NCBI GenBank assembly: GCA_003254905.1
Contig: QANU01057563.1
Coordinates: 296,983-360,982 of the forward strand
Source: Nissolia schottii
Lineage: Eukaryota; Streptophyta; Magnoliopsida; Fabales; Fabaceae
DNA: 64,000 nt
Direction of reading: 5' to 3'
The notes below the pieces were generated by a model. It was not told the origin of the DNA, made no database searches, and saw only the letters and a list, made by a program, of their open reading frames with translations. Below are positions 10,893-24,286 of this stretch, piece after piece. A program made the translations under genes and the position numbers. Position 1 is the stretch's first letter. Each line of letters starts with the position of its first letter.

Positions 10893-13800
10893 GAATCGTT
10901 GTTTGAATATTAAACTAAGTTTAAAACAATCAATTTTCAATATTGTATATTAAATTGTTATTAATAAATACAAGATACACAAATGTAAATCAATATAATA
11001 GTACATGGCTAGAATTCGTGTTGGATTTTGATCCGACAAAAATGAGATGTTAATTATAAGATTATAGGATAGTAAATACTAGATTCAAAAATAAAGAAAT
11101 CATGGGTTAAAAAAAATTCAGTTTCATTGTCACCCAAACAAATAAACAAATATTACAAAACATAGAAATAAATATTATACAATAGAAAAATAAACATTGT
11201 CACTAAACATTTTTTACTGTGCATATATAAGTTTAATGTTTCTTTAAAACAGAAAAATAAACATCGTCATCAAACATCATTTCGTACCCGTTTACGTGCG
11301 TGTTTACTATTACTTGTTTTTTGTATTTGATAATATTTATTTATTTATTTTATAATGTTTATTTTTTTGTTTGGGTGGCTGTTAGATGACTATTTTTAAA
11401 GTATAGAAATAATATTTTTTTTTTAAAATATGAAGTGTATTATTCTAGCAACACTAAATGACAAACTAGAATTCACATGCTTAACATACTTATCCGGAAT
11501 CTTTCAAAATTAAACTAATCTAATTAAGCAACAGAGTAATAGTTATAGACTTCACCCATCAGTACTATATGTTCCCATTAAAATATGCATGAATTCATGT
11601 TTACTTTGGAATTTGTTGAACTGTCCCTTATTACTGTACACTTATACTTATAGAGATCTAATAGTAGATATCACATCCTAAATAAAGGTAGGTTCAATGG
11701 TTTATCCTCAAAAGGAGTTATTATTGTGTGTTTTGCCCGTTCTTAATAAATAAATAAATAAATTGTTATTTGTTCTTAAAAAACTATTAAAGAGTAAAAA
11801 CTTTACGTAATTATTGACTTTTTGAATTTAGAAGAATAAGTGGGGGGTTATATTATTTTTATTTTATTTAACAATCATCGTAATTTCTGTCAGAAACTTT
11901 TGATTATATTTTTGGAACCGATTAACATCATTTTTTGTTTATTAGTGTGTTGTATGCAGCAAGGTTTAGGTGAAAGTTGACTTTATGAGAGCAAATGTTA
12001 GGTAAGTTTACATAGATAAAGCCAAAAACTAAAGTAGGTTTTGTCTTCGAGGTTATGCCAACATATTCACATGAAGTCTAGGCACAATTCAGGCTATGAT
12101 GAAATGATTATATGATTCTCTTAATTAGTACCAAGTAAGATTGCTAATCATCCAATCTTTCATGTTTAGCAATAAATGAGGTCCATTTTCTTTTCTCTTT
12201 TTTTTAGTTTAATTTTTATATAAGCAATCGCAATGTAAAACAACTTTAGATTCTCATCAATAAAAATAAAAAAAAATATATTAAATCATAGCAAACAGTT
12301 GCTTATAATAATTTGACAATTTCTTATATTTATAAGAGATAATAAGTGTAATTTATACTATCAATGCATCAAAATTAGGCTCTCATTCTTTTTGTCATTT
12401 TTTCCCTCTCTTGTAGCCTTTCCCTTTTCCAAGGGTTGGAGACCTTTCTTTGATTGCAACCTCATTTTTTTTTTTGATTGTGACAACAACCAACACAAAG
12501 TGTTGGACACAAGCAACCTAAGGTGCCGCACGAATTCTATAAATTGAGATTCTTACTTTAGAAGGAAAAAAAAAAAGTAAAACAATATAAATTTTTATTT
12601 CAATAAAAGACATTAATGTGTATAAATTTCATTTTATTGATTCAATAGTGTAAAGTGTAGATCCATATTTTTTTTTCAAAGATTTCAATAGAAGATTATA
12701 ATAATAATAAAAATAAAGACATGGTGTGATACCTAGCAAAGAAATTCAGTGACATTTGATGGATTAGTAATAACTTTTTGATGTTGTTTTAACTCTTTCT
12801 GCTTGTGTGTTTACGTTGGCTTGGAATCAAATCCTTTGATAATAAAAAGGATAATATGACAAGAAAAGGATATCTTCTTTTGTCTGATATTGAGGATATC
12901 ACGTAGTTGAAACTATAGAACCATGAACAGAACATTAGAAAAATCAACCACAACTTATCTTTAGATTTTGATAGGAGATTAACACTTAAATTAATTACTC
13001 TACTATAGCTTATGTATGCATGTTGTTTCAAGAATAATGCTATACAGGGAAAAATATATACATTGCCAGGAATTTTTTTTATAGAAGTCATAGTAATTAT
13101 TAGAAAAAAAGTAAAGTGATATTATTCCTTTTTTATTATTATTAAAGTAAGAGTCCATAAATATACCATGTTATCCTATATGAAAATTTCGACTCTTAAC
13201 ACTATTTTTCTTGGTCCAATAGGAGAGTTTGAATAGTTTGATTTGAACCATGAATCTGACATGAAATTGGAAGCAGTACTTTTGTCGTGTTGTGCATTAG
13301 CCGTGGAGAGAATGTGACATGTCTCCAACTAGCAGATGTACTATAATTTTGGTTGGAAATGCGTAAAGTTTGCTCATGAATTATTTTTAAATTCAATAGT
13401 TAATAATTTAATAAGTTGAGTTATCAAGCTTAAGAATTGAGTTTGTGATCAAGATTTTAACTCATTATTAAATGAGTCAAACTTAAACTTTGTTATGTTC
13501 AACTTGGTAACTTATAAAATATATTTATATTATAAATTTTAAGATGAAATATAATTTAAATTATGTCATATATTTATATCATCTTTATAATATATAAATT
13601 ATGTTGTACATGAGAGATGTGTTTGTCAAGGTATTGGAAATTATACCACACATTTAACAAGAATTTTTCAAAAGACCGTTCGATAAAAAATTCAAGGTCA
13701 ATTTTTTTAAAAAATATATTTTATTGGAGTTAATTCGTCAGTCAACTTAGATTCATAGGTTATTAAGTGAGTCGAACTTGAATCTAAAAATTGTGCTCGT

Positions 13801-14960
13801 TTATTAACAAGCTATCCCGCACGAGTTTGACTCACTTTCAGCACTAACTAAAGTACTAGTCAGAGTTACTTGAATCTATAATAAATTCTCACTTCCTTTT
13901 GACAAATATTTCTCACTTTTAAATCTAAGGATGTTTATGGATGGATCTTTTGTGTGAAGGAATATTTGCATTGTTAAACATCTTGGATAAATGAGTAAAG
14001 AGGCAACACAAAAATCAAGGAGAAAATACATAGAACAAAAAATAATGTAATTATATTTTCTCTTTGGTCTTTTATTGTGCCCTAGGCTCTCCATTACACA
14101 AAAACTCTCCAATCTACATTTTTCATTCACTGCCTTCCCGATCTCATTTAACTACACTATTGTTTTCACCTTTTCTTTGTTGCCTTTGCTATTGGTTCCG
14201 CCCAACCGTCGTTGTTTTTGCCAATTCCGCCCAACTGTCGTTGTTGCATTTGTTGGTTTTGTCGAGCCCAGACTCGTTGCTGATCTAGCTTTTCTAGACA
14301 ACCTCCGATGAATTATGACAAGTTTAAAGCTCAATAAACTTTAACTTAAGGGATGGTGTTAAAATAAATTATTAATTTAATTATATCATAAATTAATTTA
14401 AATTTAATTATAATTTAATTTATTTAGAATTATTCTTACATGCATGATGGACCCTTGAGGTGAATTCATGATTGTTGATAAAAATCAATGGAACATGAAA
14501 ACATGCATCGATGGTTGGACATAATAAAGGTGTTAAGGATAAGTATTCCCTTTTTCTTAAAGTTCTGATTGCCATTGCAAAAAACCCGAAATGCATTTTC
14601 TCTAAAGAATATTGTGTTTGCTTGGCCAAATTTGTCTCAAAATCCCTTTCATGATATCACCTTGCATTGTTCATTTTGTATGAATCAGAATTTGTCCATC
14701 ACCAACCCATCACACCAAACATGAGAAGATTTTTTAGCATAAATTCAAACATGGCTGCTTATCTCCTTTCTCCACTACTAAAGAAGCAAACATGTGTCGA
14801 TGGCTCATTAGTCATAATATTGCTACCGAAAAAATTTGAAAAAAAGAATCAAAATTGCAAAGGAGGGGTTTATGTGTAGTGGAAAAAGGGAAGTTTTAGG
14901 GTGTTTCGAATGTGCCAACAATGAGATTTAAATCCAAGCACGAGCTAAAAAAAAAATTCT
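10893..14960. other. Long AT-rich intergenic region
   Basis: No gene is supported. The open frames at 12.8-13.4 kb and 13.9-14.6 kb are short and resemble no family. At 12355-12390 the phrase ctatcaatgcatcaaaatta matches the end of the MITE family at 33496. At 13390-13850, repeated phrases such as gagtcgaacttgaatc and gagtttgactcac recall old repeat DNA that recurs at 22960-23100. Confidence 0.35.
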
Positions 14961-15090
14961 AGGGTATGTTTAGTATAGTGATAAAGATAGAGAAAAAAAA
15001 TTTGGTAGATTAGATTTATGTGTAGTTTATAGATAACTTTAAGTTATAAAATTTCTTTTCATTTTTACGTTTATACCAAACACACCTTTA
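14961..15090. mobile_element. Small TIR element (MITE)
   Basis: The left end agggtatgtttagtatagtg matches the complement of the right end (ataccaaacacacctt) in about 80 percent of positions. It is about 130 bp and has no coding capacity. The target duplication was not resolved. Confidence 0.45.
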
Positions 15091-16365
15091 AGAATATGTT
15101 TGAAGACAAATGTTGTGAAGCTCAACTTTTTTTTCCAACACAAATGAATTGGGCGAAGCTTGCTTGGACAATTATAAAATTCAAACGTCATTCTTGTATT
15201 CAACGATTACAATTTAATCACAAATTTTGTAGACTTAAATATAAGTGAGACACATAATATGAGTCTCATATCCTTGAATTTTAAAAGAATATTTGAGTCC
15301 CAAATTTTTTATTTAATTTTTTTAAATAAAAAAGAATACTATATTAAATTATTCAAAAAATATTATCCTATTTTCAATCTTATAAACATTTATGTATTCA
15401 CTAAAGTATAAGTATCTTCCCTTATGAATCCTCTGTACAAATATTTTGATGCCAATTAAGACCTATGGCAAGCCAATATGCAAAGGTTACTTCTCCAAAA
15501 GAATTAATGAATGATTTAATTTGGGGGGTCATGATTGGCCAGTCTATAATTAACCCATCTACAAATTTTTGTCATGAATCATATGAAGTTATCCATAAAC
15601 ATTACCCCTCAAAAAATTGAAAAGGCCCAAAATGATTTTGTTTAGAGTGACACAAAATAAGGGTCATCCTGACGTAAGGACCAAACTTTGTATCATTCCA
15701 ATTTTATCGGAAGTCGGAGTGAAAAACCCATCTTATTAGATGGAGCACATTGTGCAAATGTTACTCGTTCATATCAAATGGAGAAGATACTTTTCCAGCA
15801 TTAGAAACTTCAGTCCACAAGACGGAGTTTTCATGTTTGATGATCCATCCACGCTTTAGGTCAATGTATGATTTGGTGACAAAAAGTTGGATGGTCCACG
15901 AGATATGCCTAATTGAAGAAAGCATTTTTCCTTTTCAGTCTCGATAAAATCACCGACATCAAAACCCTATTATCAGGAACCCAACTAATCTAGATGCATT
16001 TGCTAGGATGCATATTTTATTTTCCATTTGGCACCCCCATAATGGGAATTTGATCCCAAGAACTCCAAGAAAGAAACTTTTGTACAATAAAATAAGGAAC
16101 ATGCTACGAAATTTGATATTTGGTACCAAGAAGCAGAACAGTTTTCCTTTCTTACCTTTTGAATAATCTCTGAACTTTTACTCAGGCGTCGATTCTGATA
16201 AAGGGATGAACAATAAAATGAAACAATACACTACTGACACCCCACCCCCCCCAAAAAAAACATGGAACAATCAGCTAGTAAGCATAATAGACACAAGCAA
16301 CATACAACAGTTTTTAAACACAAGCTGCAAAAATCCTCCCAGACCCCAACCAAAAAATGCACTGC
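15091..16365. other. Intergenic region downstream of GOS11
   Basis: A 65-codon frame at 15750-15947 does not resemble a known family. The last 100-200 bases should be the GOS11 3' UTR, including A/C-rich sequence near 16240-16330. Nothing else is supported. Confidence 0.35.
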
Positions 16366-19300
16366 TCATTTGGAAAGCCAGTAGATGAAGATGAGAAAGG
16401 TGCATACGGATGCAACAAGGGAAAGTATGATGGTGTCCAGCGACTTTTTCCGCTTTATTGCAGAAAGGATGTTATTTACCTGCAAATTGGGAAACATTAG
16501 TTCAAAACATCCATGCAGACTACGGGTCAGTTTGGCTAAACAACTTGTTTAAGTTCTTCGGTAAAAGTAACTTTTGAAAAGTAACTTATGAATAAATTAT
16601 TTTGTATTTAAATATGACACGGAATTTTAAAAAAATAAGTTTTTTGAGTGTTTCAAAAGTGCTTGCTTCTTGAGAAGTTCGATATTTTAATTTTTCAAAA
16701 AGCACTAAAATTGACTTTCCGATAAGCAATAAGCTCTATAGCTAAACATGACAAAAACTGAAAATATGGCTTTTGACTTCCGAAAAGTTAAAAACAAGGC
16801 AGGTCAAGTTTGTTGCTTCGTGACATGCAGGTCAAGTTTTCAAATCCTGAACATAGCTTTTAGGCATACAAGAGTAAGACTGGTTACAACTACTCTCCTA
16901 AGACCCCACTAGGTAGGAGCCCTCGTGGCCATGCTTTCAATTTCGAGTATAAGCTAACATCCTTATTCGATGTACTATTTCTTTTTAGTTTTTTTAGGCA
17001 CTCCTATACATAAGATGATGCAGGAAGATTAAATGGCCAAAAGGAAAGCATCGAAACACCAAAATCATCACAAGAGTCATACCGTTGGGAGACGACTGCT
17101 CATATTGCCGAGCTTTGAATTGATGCCACTGAAAGTTGAACGCTGGAGGACAAGTGTGCCGAGGGTCGCTTGTGCTTGTGAAATAACTGTGTCCGTCTGC
17201 AGCACAAGAATAAGCAAGAACAGTTCAAAATAAGACTACACCTCAGTTGAAGACCAGATTGTCGGGAAAACATTCTTTATGCTTGAAATATGCCCTAGAT
17301 TAAAGGCATGTTGTTCAACATTTGTTGCAGATGAACATCCAAGAAGCCCTAAGGTTTTTATTCATTATATTACGCCATTGATCCTCCCAAAGAATCATAC
17401 ATTTTTGTTTGACATTGGGTCAAACCAGTTTCTTCGAAGCTAACACTTTAACACAATAGATAAACCTAACAAATAACAATCAAAGATCCCAAAATACAAA
17501 AAAAAAAGAAAAAAAAAGAAAAAACCCTGAGCCCAGTTCACAATCCCAAGAATAGCATTCTTCTTGTTTGTTTCTTTACCTTAAGCCAAATCTTAACCCA
17601 TGGAGTTTCGCTTTAATAAATCGCATAAACTGATATGCTAAAAGTTTAAACAAGATATTCCCCATTCTCATAGCTCAATCCCTTTCATCCTAGCATCAAA
17701 CGCTACTATCACTTTTATATTACAAAACCTTTTAACCCAGCTAGAGCAAAATTATACAATATCCACATCAGATATATGTTATCACCAACAAAGAAAAGTT
17801 TGAATCAAGGTTCATGTGATACAATGATATAAGATAGAAAAGATAGGAATGGCATGCTAAAAAAAAACTTTCATGTCACTGACCTGTCCTGTACTTCTGC
17901 TGATAGTCGCACGCTCTTTTAGTAGTGCATGCTGTTCAGAACCTCCGCCCTCTTCCAAGTCTAATCGTGTTCGATCGAACTCTTTAAAATCCTCTAGTAG
18001 TGAAGCATGTTCTTGCTTAGCTCGAAGACTCGAGCGAAGACGATAAAACTCCTGGAGTTCAATTATGTCTCAGCTTAGCCCAAGAAATAAAGTAATCATT
18101 AGAGAATAGTAATTAGCTTATTTTATGTTATTGGGCTGGGCGTTTCTTATTTGTACTGACCTTTATTTTTCGGTGTAGATATGGACACAAGGAGACTAAA
18201 AACATTGAGCTAGTAATTCCTATCTTCTAAAATTCCTGAGCTAGTAATTCCTATCTTCTAAAATTCCTCTTAAACTTCTTGAACAGTTATTAGCAAAGAT
18301 AAAAACAAAACAGAACAAAGCAAAGAGAAAAATACACTTGATATCAAAGATCTAATAAATAACAGAAATAATCAATAATAAGACAGAATATCTGTATCAA
18401 CTAGCCTATGTCACATGAACAAAAAAGAATTTGGGATTCAAAATAAAGAGGGGGGGATCGTAGCATTCAGCACCAGTCAAATGGTGTAAATATACAAAAA
18501 CGTATACAATTCAAGCACATGTTTAAGGTTCTACCCCGAAATAATGCACAACAGCTTGTCATATCTTCTGGCTGTCAAAAGAGGATTCCTTTTACATTTT
18601 TTTTTCGATAAGGATTCCTTTTACATAAAATACCACTTGTAAATTCAGTAGGCAAAACTTCCTACAGCAATTACTTCAAAGTAGCGGAAGTGGTGAAGTT
18701 GTACATTACATATTTTAAAATCCTTAGTCATCAGAATAAACCATTGGCACCAGTGTTCATGAATTGTCTATCCCTTGTTTGTATACAAAAAGAAATTCAA
18801 GGTAATCAGAGCACCATTAAAGGCGTAGGAACATGTGAAGTGGTATGCGGTAACTCAAGCCGAAACCATTGAAATACCTGGGTGAGATCTTGAAGAATTT
18901 CTTGGTGCCTAGTTAAAGTATGAGAAACCATTTCTGACCCACCAGTTGATACCCAAGCTTGCATCTGTGAGTTTACTTGTTGCAGTTGTTTTAGTAACCG
19001 ATCAATCCATGACTCAAGATCACTCTCTGCAGCATCAACTTTTGTGGAAGCATTAGCAGAAACCATTTTTCGATAAGAATTCATCTGCTCATCCAACTGA
19101 GCTTCAAGTTTTCTTGCCTGCAAAGGATTTGGGGAAAAAAGAGAATTCATCTATCAATCATTCACCGAATAACTAAGTTTATATAAACCAGGTAACCAAA
19201 AGGTCGATAAAAGCAAAGTGAATGAATTCGCCCTTCAAGGCATACAAAAATAGCAAATTCCACAATTTTTTTAAAATATTACTGCCATTATTACTATACT

Positions 19301-20628
19301 ACTATGATGATTATGTTATAGTACAAAGAAGAAAGTAGAAAAGGAACTTCCATGATCCACAGCAACAGAATCATAGAGAACCAAATAGATTTACAAGGTT
19401 CAACTAGGTTCTTCTTATGAAGCTTTGAAGGAGAAAGAGTGTGTTGTTTGGTGAGGGTTTTGGGGAAGTTGCGGCAGTTCCTTTTTTCTGTTTTCCCATT
19501 CAGAAGTGTATGTTTTGTTGAGTCCTATGGAGGGGTTTTCTCTTAGTTTTCCTTTGGCATTGAAGTTTCTTTTGCAGGAGACCTTATTGACGCTAGTAAT
19601 TTCCCCTCTTATCTAATAATATTTCTTCTATAAAAAAAATGCTATTATGATTAAGAAAGAGAAACCACGCTATAGACAGGCTAAATGACACCAAATTGGT
19701 CCACTCTCCCATGATGGGGGGAACTTAATGTTCTAAGAATACCCATGAATTACATGCTTAAATAGAAGATTGTAAGATTCTAACAAATACTCATGTTTCC
19801 ATATGTTTCTAAGAAAAGTTACCACCTATGTTGGTCACTCAAGAATTTTTTTCAGCTTACAAGTTACAACTATTAAGTCAATCTAAGTCACAATCACTTC
19901 ATATTTTGCAAATAGTTTCTATTAATCATTCTCGAATCACATTTTATAAACCACGAAATGATATCCCTTCACCATCCATGACCACACCTGATTACTACAG
20001 AACCTTCTGTTGCTAGTTACAAAAACCCCGGTGGATGAGGTGAACAAGATTTAGCAGAGCTAACACGCATGTATTGATCTGAATCAAATCCATTCTCAGT
20101 GCAGATGCAGCAGATCACACCATACAAAAGAACCTAATTTCCTAATCAGATCAGGGAACTCTCTCTAACAAACCATACCTATATCAAATCAAACCTGATC
20201 TAGGAACAAAACTCTCATCCAAAGCATCTCAATTTTCAAATCTCCATACCTAAACCCCCCATATCAAATTCAAAACTGAAATCAAACCCCAATTGTGAAT
20301 CTCACACCAGAATTGGCCACGATCCACCACCAGAAACAACACTCCCCACCCTCAATTCATCAACTTAAGTCCCCTTATCAATACAAAACAGTTTTTTTTG
20401 CACTAAGCTCATTACACGAATTTCCCACATCACCGACAAAAATTGAACACACCCAAAATGAAAATCTCGAAACTTTAGCAAAAGGGGCATTCAAATTTCA
20501 CGTACCCATGTCGAATTTTCATCATTTACAACATACCAAGAAAAAAAAAAGGCAGAGGAAAAAACATAAAAGAAAAGAATAATTGGAACCTGTTTGCGAA
20601 GGGCATCCCAGGAACTCGGCGCCTCCAT
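16366..20628 (-). CDS. GOS11: Golgi SNAP receptor complex member 1-1 (GOS11-like Qb-SNARE)
   Basis: Five coding exons on the minus strand: 20590-20628, 18878-19117, 17884-18051, 17083-17196 and 16366-16479, all phase 0 with gt/ag borders, giving 224 residues (Arabidopsis GOS11 is about the same length). The protein starts MEAPSSWDALRKQ. The second exon carries the family's conserved stretch ending SHTLTRHQEILQDLTQ. The third starts EFYRLRSSL. The fourth ends INSKLGNMSSRLPT. The last encodes the C-terminal membrane anchor (SLDTIILSLVASVCTFLIFIYW) and ends LSK. This is a tail-anchored SNARE for vesicle fusion within the Golgi and between ER and Golgi, forming a four-helix bundle with partner SNAREs. 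All expected segments are present and nothing looks damaged. The last intron carries a MITE. The choice of GOS11 over GOS12 rests on the close match to GOS11. Confidence 0.93.
16526..16752. mobile_element. MITE in the last GOS11 intron
   Basis: The left end gtcagtttggctaaacaact pairs with the right end agctctatagctaaacatgac. Matching continues inward (gttcttcgg on the left, ccgataagc on the right). It is about 227 bp, noncoding, inside intron 16480-17082, and leaves the splice signals intact. Confidence 0.5.
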
Positions 20629-22300
20629 GGATGAGAAACAAAGCAAAATGACAAAAAAGAAAATTAAAAATTGAAACTTTTTTTTTGTGTGTTATTATGA
20701 AATTTTGGTTATTGTTTGAAGGTTTGGGGGTTTGTTTGACGATGAAGACAGGGCTCCTCGCGGGACAGACGACTTCACAACAATTGCTTGCTACTCTTTC
20801 TCTCTTTTCTTTTCTTTTTTTTTCCCCTTAAAATAATAATAATTTTAATTATTATTGACTTAATATGTTATGAGCCCCAACAAATGTATCAGATTTATAA
20901 TAGGTTCCTATTTTTTTTTTATACATATAAAAAATTATATAGTATCTATCGTTAGTAAAATCATGTTTTGGGTCCAAAATTTACTTGATTAATATGACAT
21001 AATGTGACATTTCATTAATTGTGTGTTTAATTATGTTAGAATTTCACTAATAACATGAAATACTAATGGTATGAACTAAAATTATATAATTTTTAATATA
21101 TTTAAACTAAAAATTAAAAAAATTAAAAACCTAAATCAAACCTACAATATTTGTCCGGAGACTAAACATATTTACGCAATTATTAATTTTTAATGTAAAC
21201 GGGAAAAATATAAAATAAAACGGAAATGGGTTGCTTTCTTGTTGATGAAGGATTTTCGGATCCAAATGAGTGTTTCCTTTTCTTAGACAAGACGTGTGTT
21301 GAAAAATGTTTATGTATGGGCAACCAACATGTATATTTGTATCAGTTAAAAATTGACATAAAGTGATTGTTCAAAATTTCTTAAATAAAGTTTTATCTTC
21401 ATTTCTGTACTTAAAATAATTATATTTTCATTCTTGATATTTTAGCATGATTTCAATTTTGTACCAAAAGTTATTCTTTTTTTTTATAGTTTTGTCCCTA
21501 ATGTTTTAATAAAGTTTCAATGTCAATCTTATAATTAATTAATAATATAAAACACACTTTCTCTACTAAAAAAAATGGGTGATAAAATGATATTAAATAT
21601 ACTAGATTGTGATGCTTTTGTAGAACGCATTAGATTGTGGTAAATAAAATAAATTGTCACAATGCTAAGCGATTCATATTTGAAAAATAGTAAAAAAAAA
21701 ATAATAAAATAATATGTAAATTGTCACAATTGAGTGGAATAAATCTCTTAATTTTTTAGGGAGGAAAAAAACAACTCAATTTAAACTATCTAAGGGAAAT
21801 AAACTCAAGAAACGTCGATACACAATGGTTGGACACATTGCATACACGATCATGTGTGGGCTATTTAAGGTGTAGCATTTTGGGTGACGAACACAGTGTC
21901 ACCTCTTAGAAACTGATATAAACAAAAACCAACATATGTCCCTCAAAGCCCATTACATTGCCTTGCAACAAAAATAAATTGTGATTGTAAACCCTAAATC
22001 CTAGTAAGTGAACGTATTATCCGAACATCCTCGTATTGTATGATCCCATATACAAATTGTATGATCGCAGCTACCAAAAGTCAGCATGTAGATGTTAGCA
22101 CGGTTCCAACTCACATAAGTGACTCTGAGTGGCCGAAAAGAGCCACACTGCTTCTTTGATGCCATAGGTAGACATGCAAGTAAAACATGAATCACAAGAG
22201 AATCTGCCAAAACAAGCATTCAAAACAGTTATAAGCAAAAGCCAGCATATGTCACTCAAAGTCCATTACAGTGTCATTGTCCTGCAGCAAAAATAAATTT
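20629..22300. other. GOS11 upstream region and intergenic sequence
   Basis: 20629-20830 is the presumed GOS11 leader and promoter, with a pyrimidine-rich block at 20790-20825. Beyond it the DNA is AT-rich. A direct repeat links about 21925-21985 with about 22238-22298 (aacatatgtccctcaaagc compared with agcatatgtcactcaaagt). Confidence 0.4.
22001..22219 (-). pseudogene. WD40-like fragment
   Basis: The minus-strand frame contains LRVTYVSWNRANIYMLTFGS followed by CDHTICIWDHTIRGCS. The spacing of a hydrophobic strand, a GS/CDHT turn and an IWD ending is typical of a WD40 repeat. Only about one repeat is visible, with no flanking blades, no good start and no splice context. I infer a captured or retroposed host fragment. 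The parent gene is not identified. Confidence 0.3.
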
Positions 22301-22319
22301 CAAATGTAAATGATACGAT

Positions 22320-22950
22320 TTTGCTCGAACTAATAACACATGTAAATATGAGAGGCAACCATCATCAAACCTTTACATGAACTATACATTCTATAATTCA
22401 TTAGACTCTTTGATGCACAAATTTTATGTAGTAGAATGCACAAACATTACTCGTTTATATTCACAAATCTTTGCATGAACCATATATTCCATAATTCATT
22501 AGACTCTTTGATGCACAAACTTTATGGGGTATAATGCACAAACATTACACATTTACATTTGCAAGTATGACATTTTACAAGTAATTGTTCACTCGAGCAT
22601 CTGTAACAAGTAAACCACCATTATTAAAGTTAGACCTCATCCATTTTAAAAGAAAATCAATATTTTATCATCTTATTTTCATTTTAATCAACTTTCACAT
22701 ATATAATAGGAGGATGAGGAGGAGGAAGATGAGAGGATGTGAGAAAGAGGATGATGAGGATAAAGGTGATAGAACGAGGATGACAGGATGCAGATGATGA
22801 CAATGATGGAAACGAGTTCGGGATTGGGCGCACATTGTTTATAATTTTGGAAACTATATGAATACGCATTTTGATCATTAATTACGTATAATTTGAAGGT
22901 ATATGTATGGGTGGCATGAAAAAGGATGTACATGGATCATTTTTGTGTTA
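22320..22950. mobile_element. Diverged relative of the 31.3-kb Mutator-type element
   Basis: Three parts recall the element at 31326-32352, in the same order: tandem units with tgcacaaactttat and tgcacaaacattac (22420-22545), a purine-rich gaggatgagg block (22709-22800), and a right end around 22880-22945 whose complement (tacatataccttcaaattat, then acgtaattaat) resembles the left end of that element. The left end and target duplication were not found, so the limits are approximate. Confidence 0.4.
22371..22567. repeat. Tandem duplication, two units of about 98 bp
   Basis: Units at about 22371-22468 and 22469-22567 both contain aattcattagactctttgat followed by gcacaaa. Identity is roughly 80-85 percent by eye. 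They lie inside the Mutator-type remnant described above. Confidence 0.55.
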
Positions 22951-23948
22951 AAAATTATATGTGTGTGTGTGTATTTAACTCATAAACTATTGAGTCGAAG
23001 CACAGTTTAAAATTAACGCATTTAATAAATGAGTCGAAATTGTGAGCTAAAACTTGACTCATAAACTCACGAGCTTGGCGTATCAAATCATTAACGATAG
23101 ATGCTTGACTTAGTTCTAGCCTTACAATTAAGTATTACCTTAATCATGTTTTTTTTCTTTGCTTTCAGTCAACTGGTTAATCATGGACTTTATTTTTCTT
23201 ATAGGTCATCAATCATGTGCTATAATATCGTACTACCCGTTTTAGATTTGGTTCAGGCCCAATAAAAACTTGGCAACGTGAATTGGGCTACATATTTGCA
23301 AAGCTAATATGCATCCAACATAATTATTAGATCAAACTCCCTCTGCCACTCACTGCCTCCCTTGACCAACATTTTCTTCTCACAACACATTACTGAGCTG
23401 TTTAGACGATACGTCCACGTACAAAGAACTATCAAGATAGCTCTACATTACCTCCGCCCTCTTTAGATTCTCTAATCAGTACAAAGCTAAGCCCTCTAAT
23501 ACCATTTTATGTAGATTCACCTAACTCTATCACGAAATCCGCCGCAAATTTGTGAGGAGCTCATGTCTGCGATAAATTTCCCGTCGCAAGTGTGTGTTTT
23601 TTCTTGGCTTCAAAACTATCTCAATAATGATTGTTTGCAAACTCTTAGTAACACCCAATGTCTTATTGCCTAATCGATGTAGGACTTGCATTGAATAATT
23701 GGAATTATTCGTGTAAAATAACTATTGCATTTACCAATTAACACCAGTCATATATTTTCACTTAAACAGGAGAATTAGAAGAACATAGTATAGTATAGTA
23801 TGTGCATGTATAAAACAACACTCTTCTTTTTGTCTTCGATATTTACGCAATCCATATATCTGGAACACAAATATATCTAATATGTGCAAGTAGAGCAAAC
23901 AGTACTTATTATTGCTTGCTTTCCCCAATTTTCTTTTACATATATACA

Positions 23949-24016
<68 letters not shown>

Positions 24017-24235
24017 CATACACAAATATCATATGTCATTGTCCCTAAGTTGTTTTCTTATAGGACATCAAGGCAAATGATATGCCGACTCATCGGATTT
24101 AGCTCCTCCAAAATGCACAATTTCAAATGTTAACGGAAAAAACCATTTGTTTAAGATTTTATAATGTATAAATATCAACATTACACAAATCATACATTTG
24201 CAATACTCTAAATGATTGATTTTTTTTATTAATAG
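22951..24235. other. Intergenic region 3' of NIP6-1
   Basis: No gene is supported. 22960-23100 has repeated phrases such as cataaactcacgagcttgg similar to those at 13.4-13.8 kb. Around 23340-23620 the DNA is less A+T-rich but has no long frame. It ends in a large microsatellite. Confidence 0.35.
23940..24014. repeat. Compound microsatellite (cata)n(ta)n
   Basis: About nine catac-type tetramer units run directly into a TA dinucleotide run of about 20 units. Confidence 0.9.
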
Positions 24236-24286
24236 TTGAAATTGTGCACTTTACCCTCTAAAGTGTACTCTCCAGGGGAGGATGAG
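24236..24286. repeat. Fragment of the hairpin MITE family beside the NIP6-1 stop
   Basis: The phrase gcactttaccctctaaagtg recalls the right arm of the hairpin element at 47942-48088 (ctcactttaccctctaaaat). It would lie in the NIP6-1 3' UTR. Only one arm is visible. Confidence 0.35.

Noticed and set aside
14064-14311. Overlapping open frames on both strands at 14.06-14.33 kb
   Set aside because: Low-complexity pyrimidine-rich DNA; three frames are open at once and none has a family pattern or splice context.
15750-15947. 65-codon frame MCKCYSFISNGEDTF
   Set aside because: Reads somewhat like protein, but I could not tie it to any family, start context or neighbouring exon.
23940-24014. Coding frame across the (cata)n(ta)n tract
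   Set aside because: Translation of a microsatellite.
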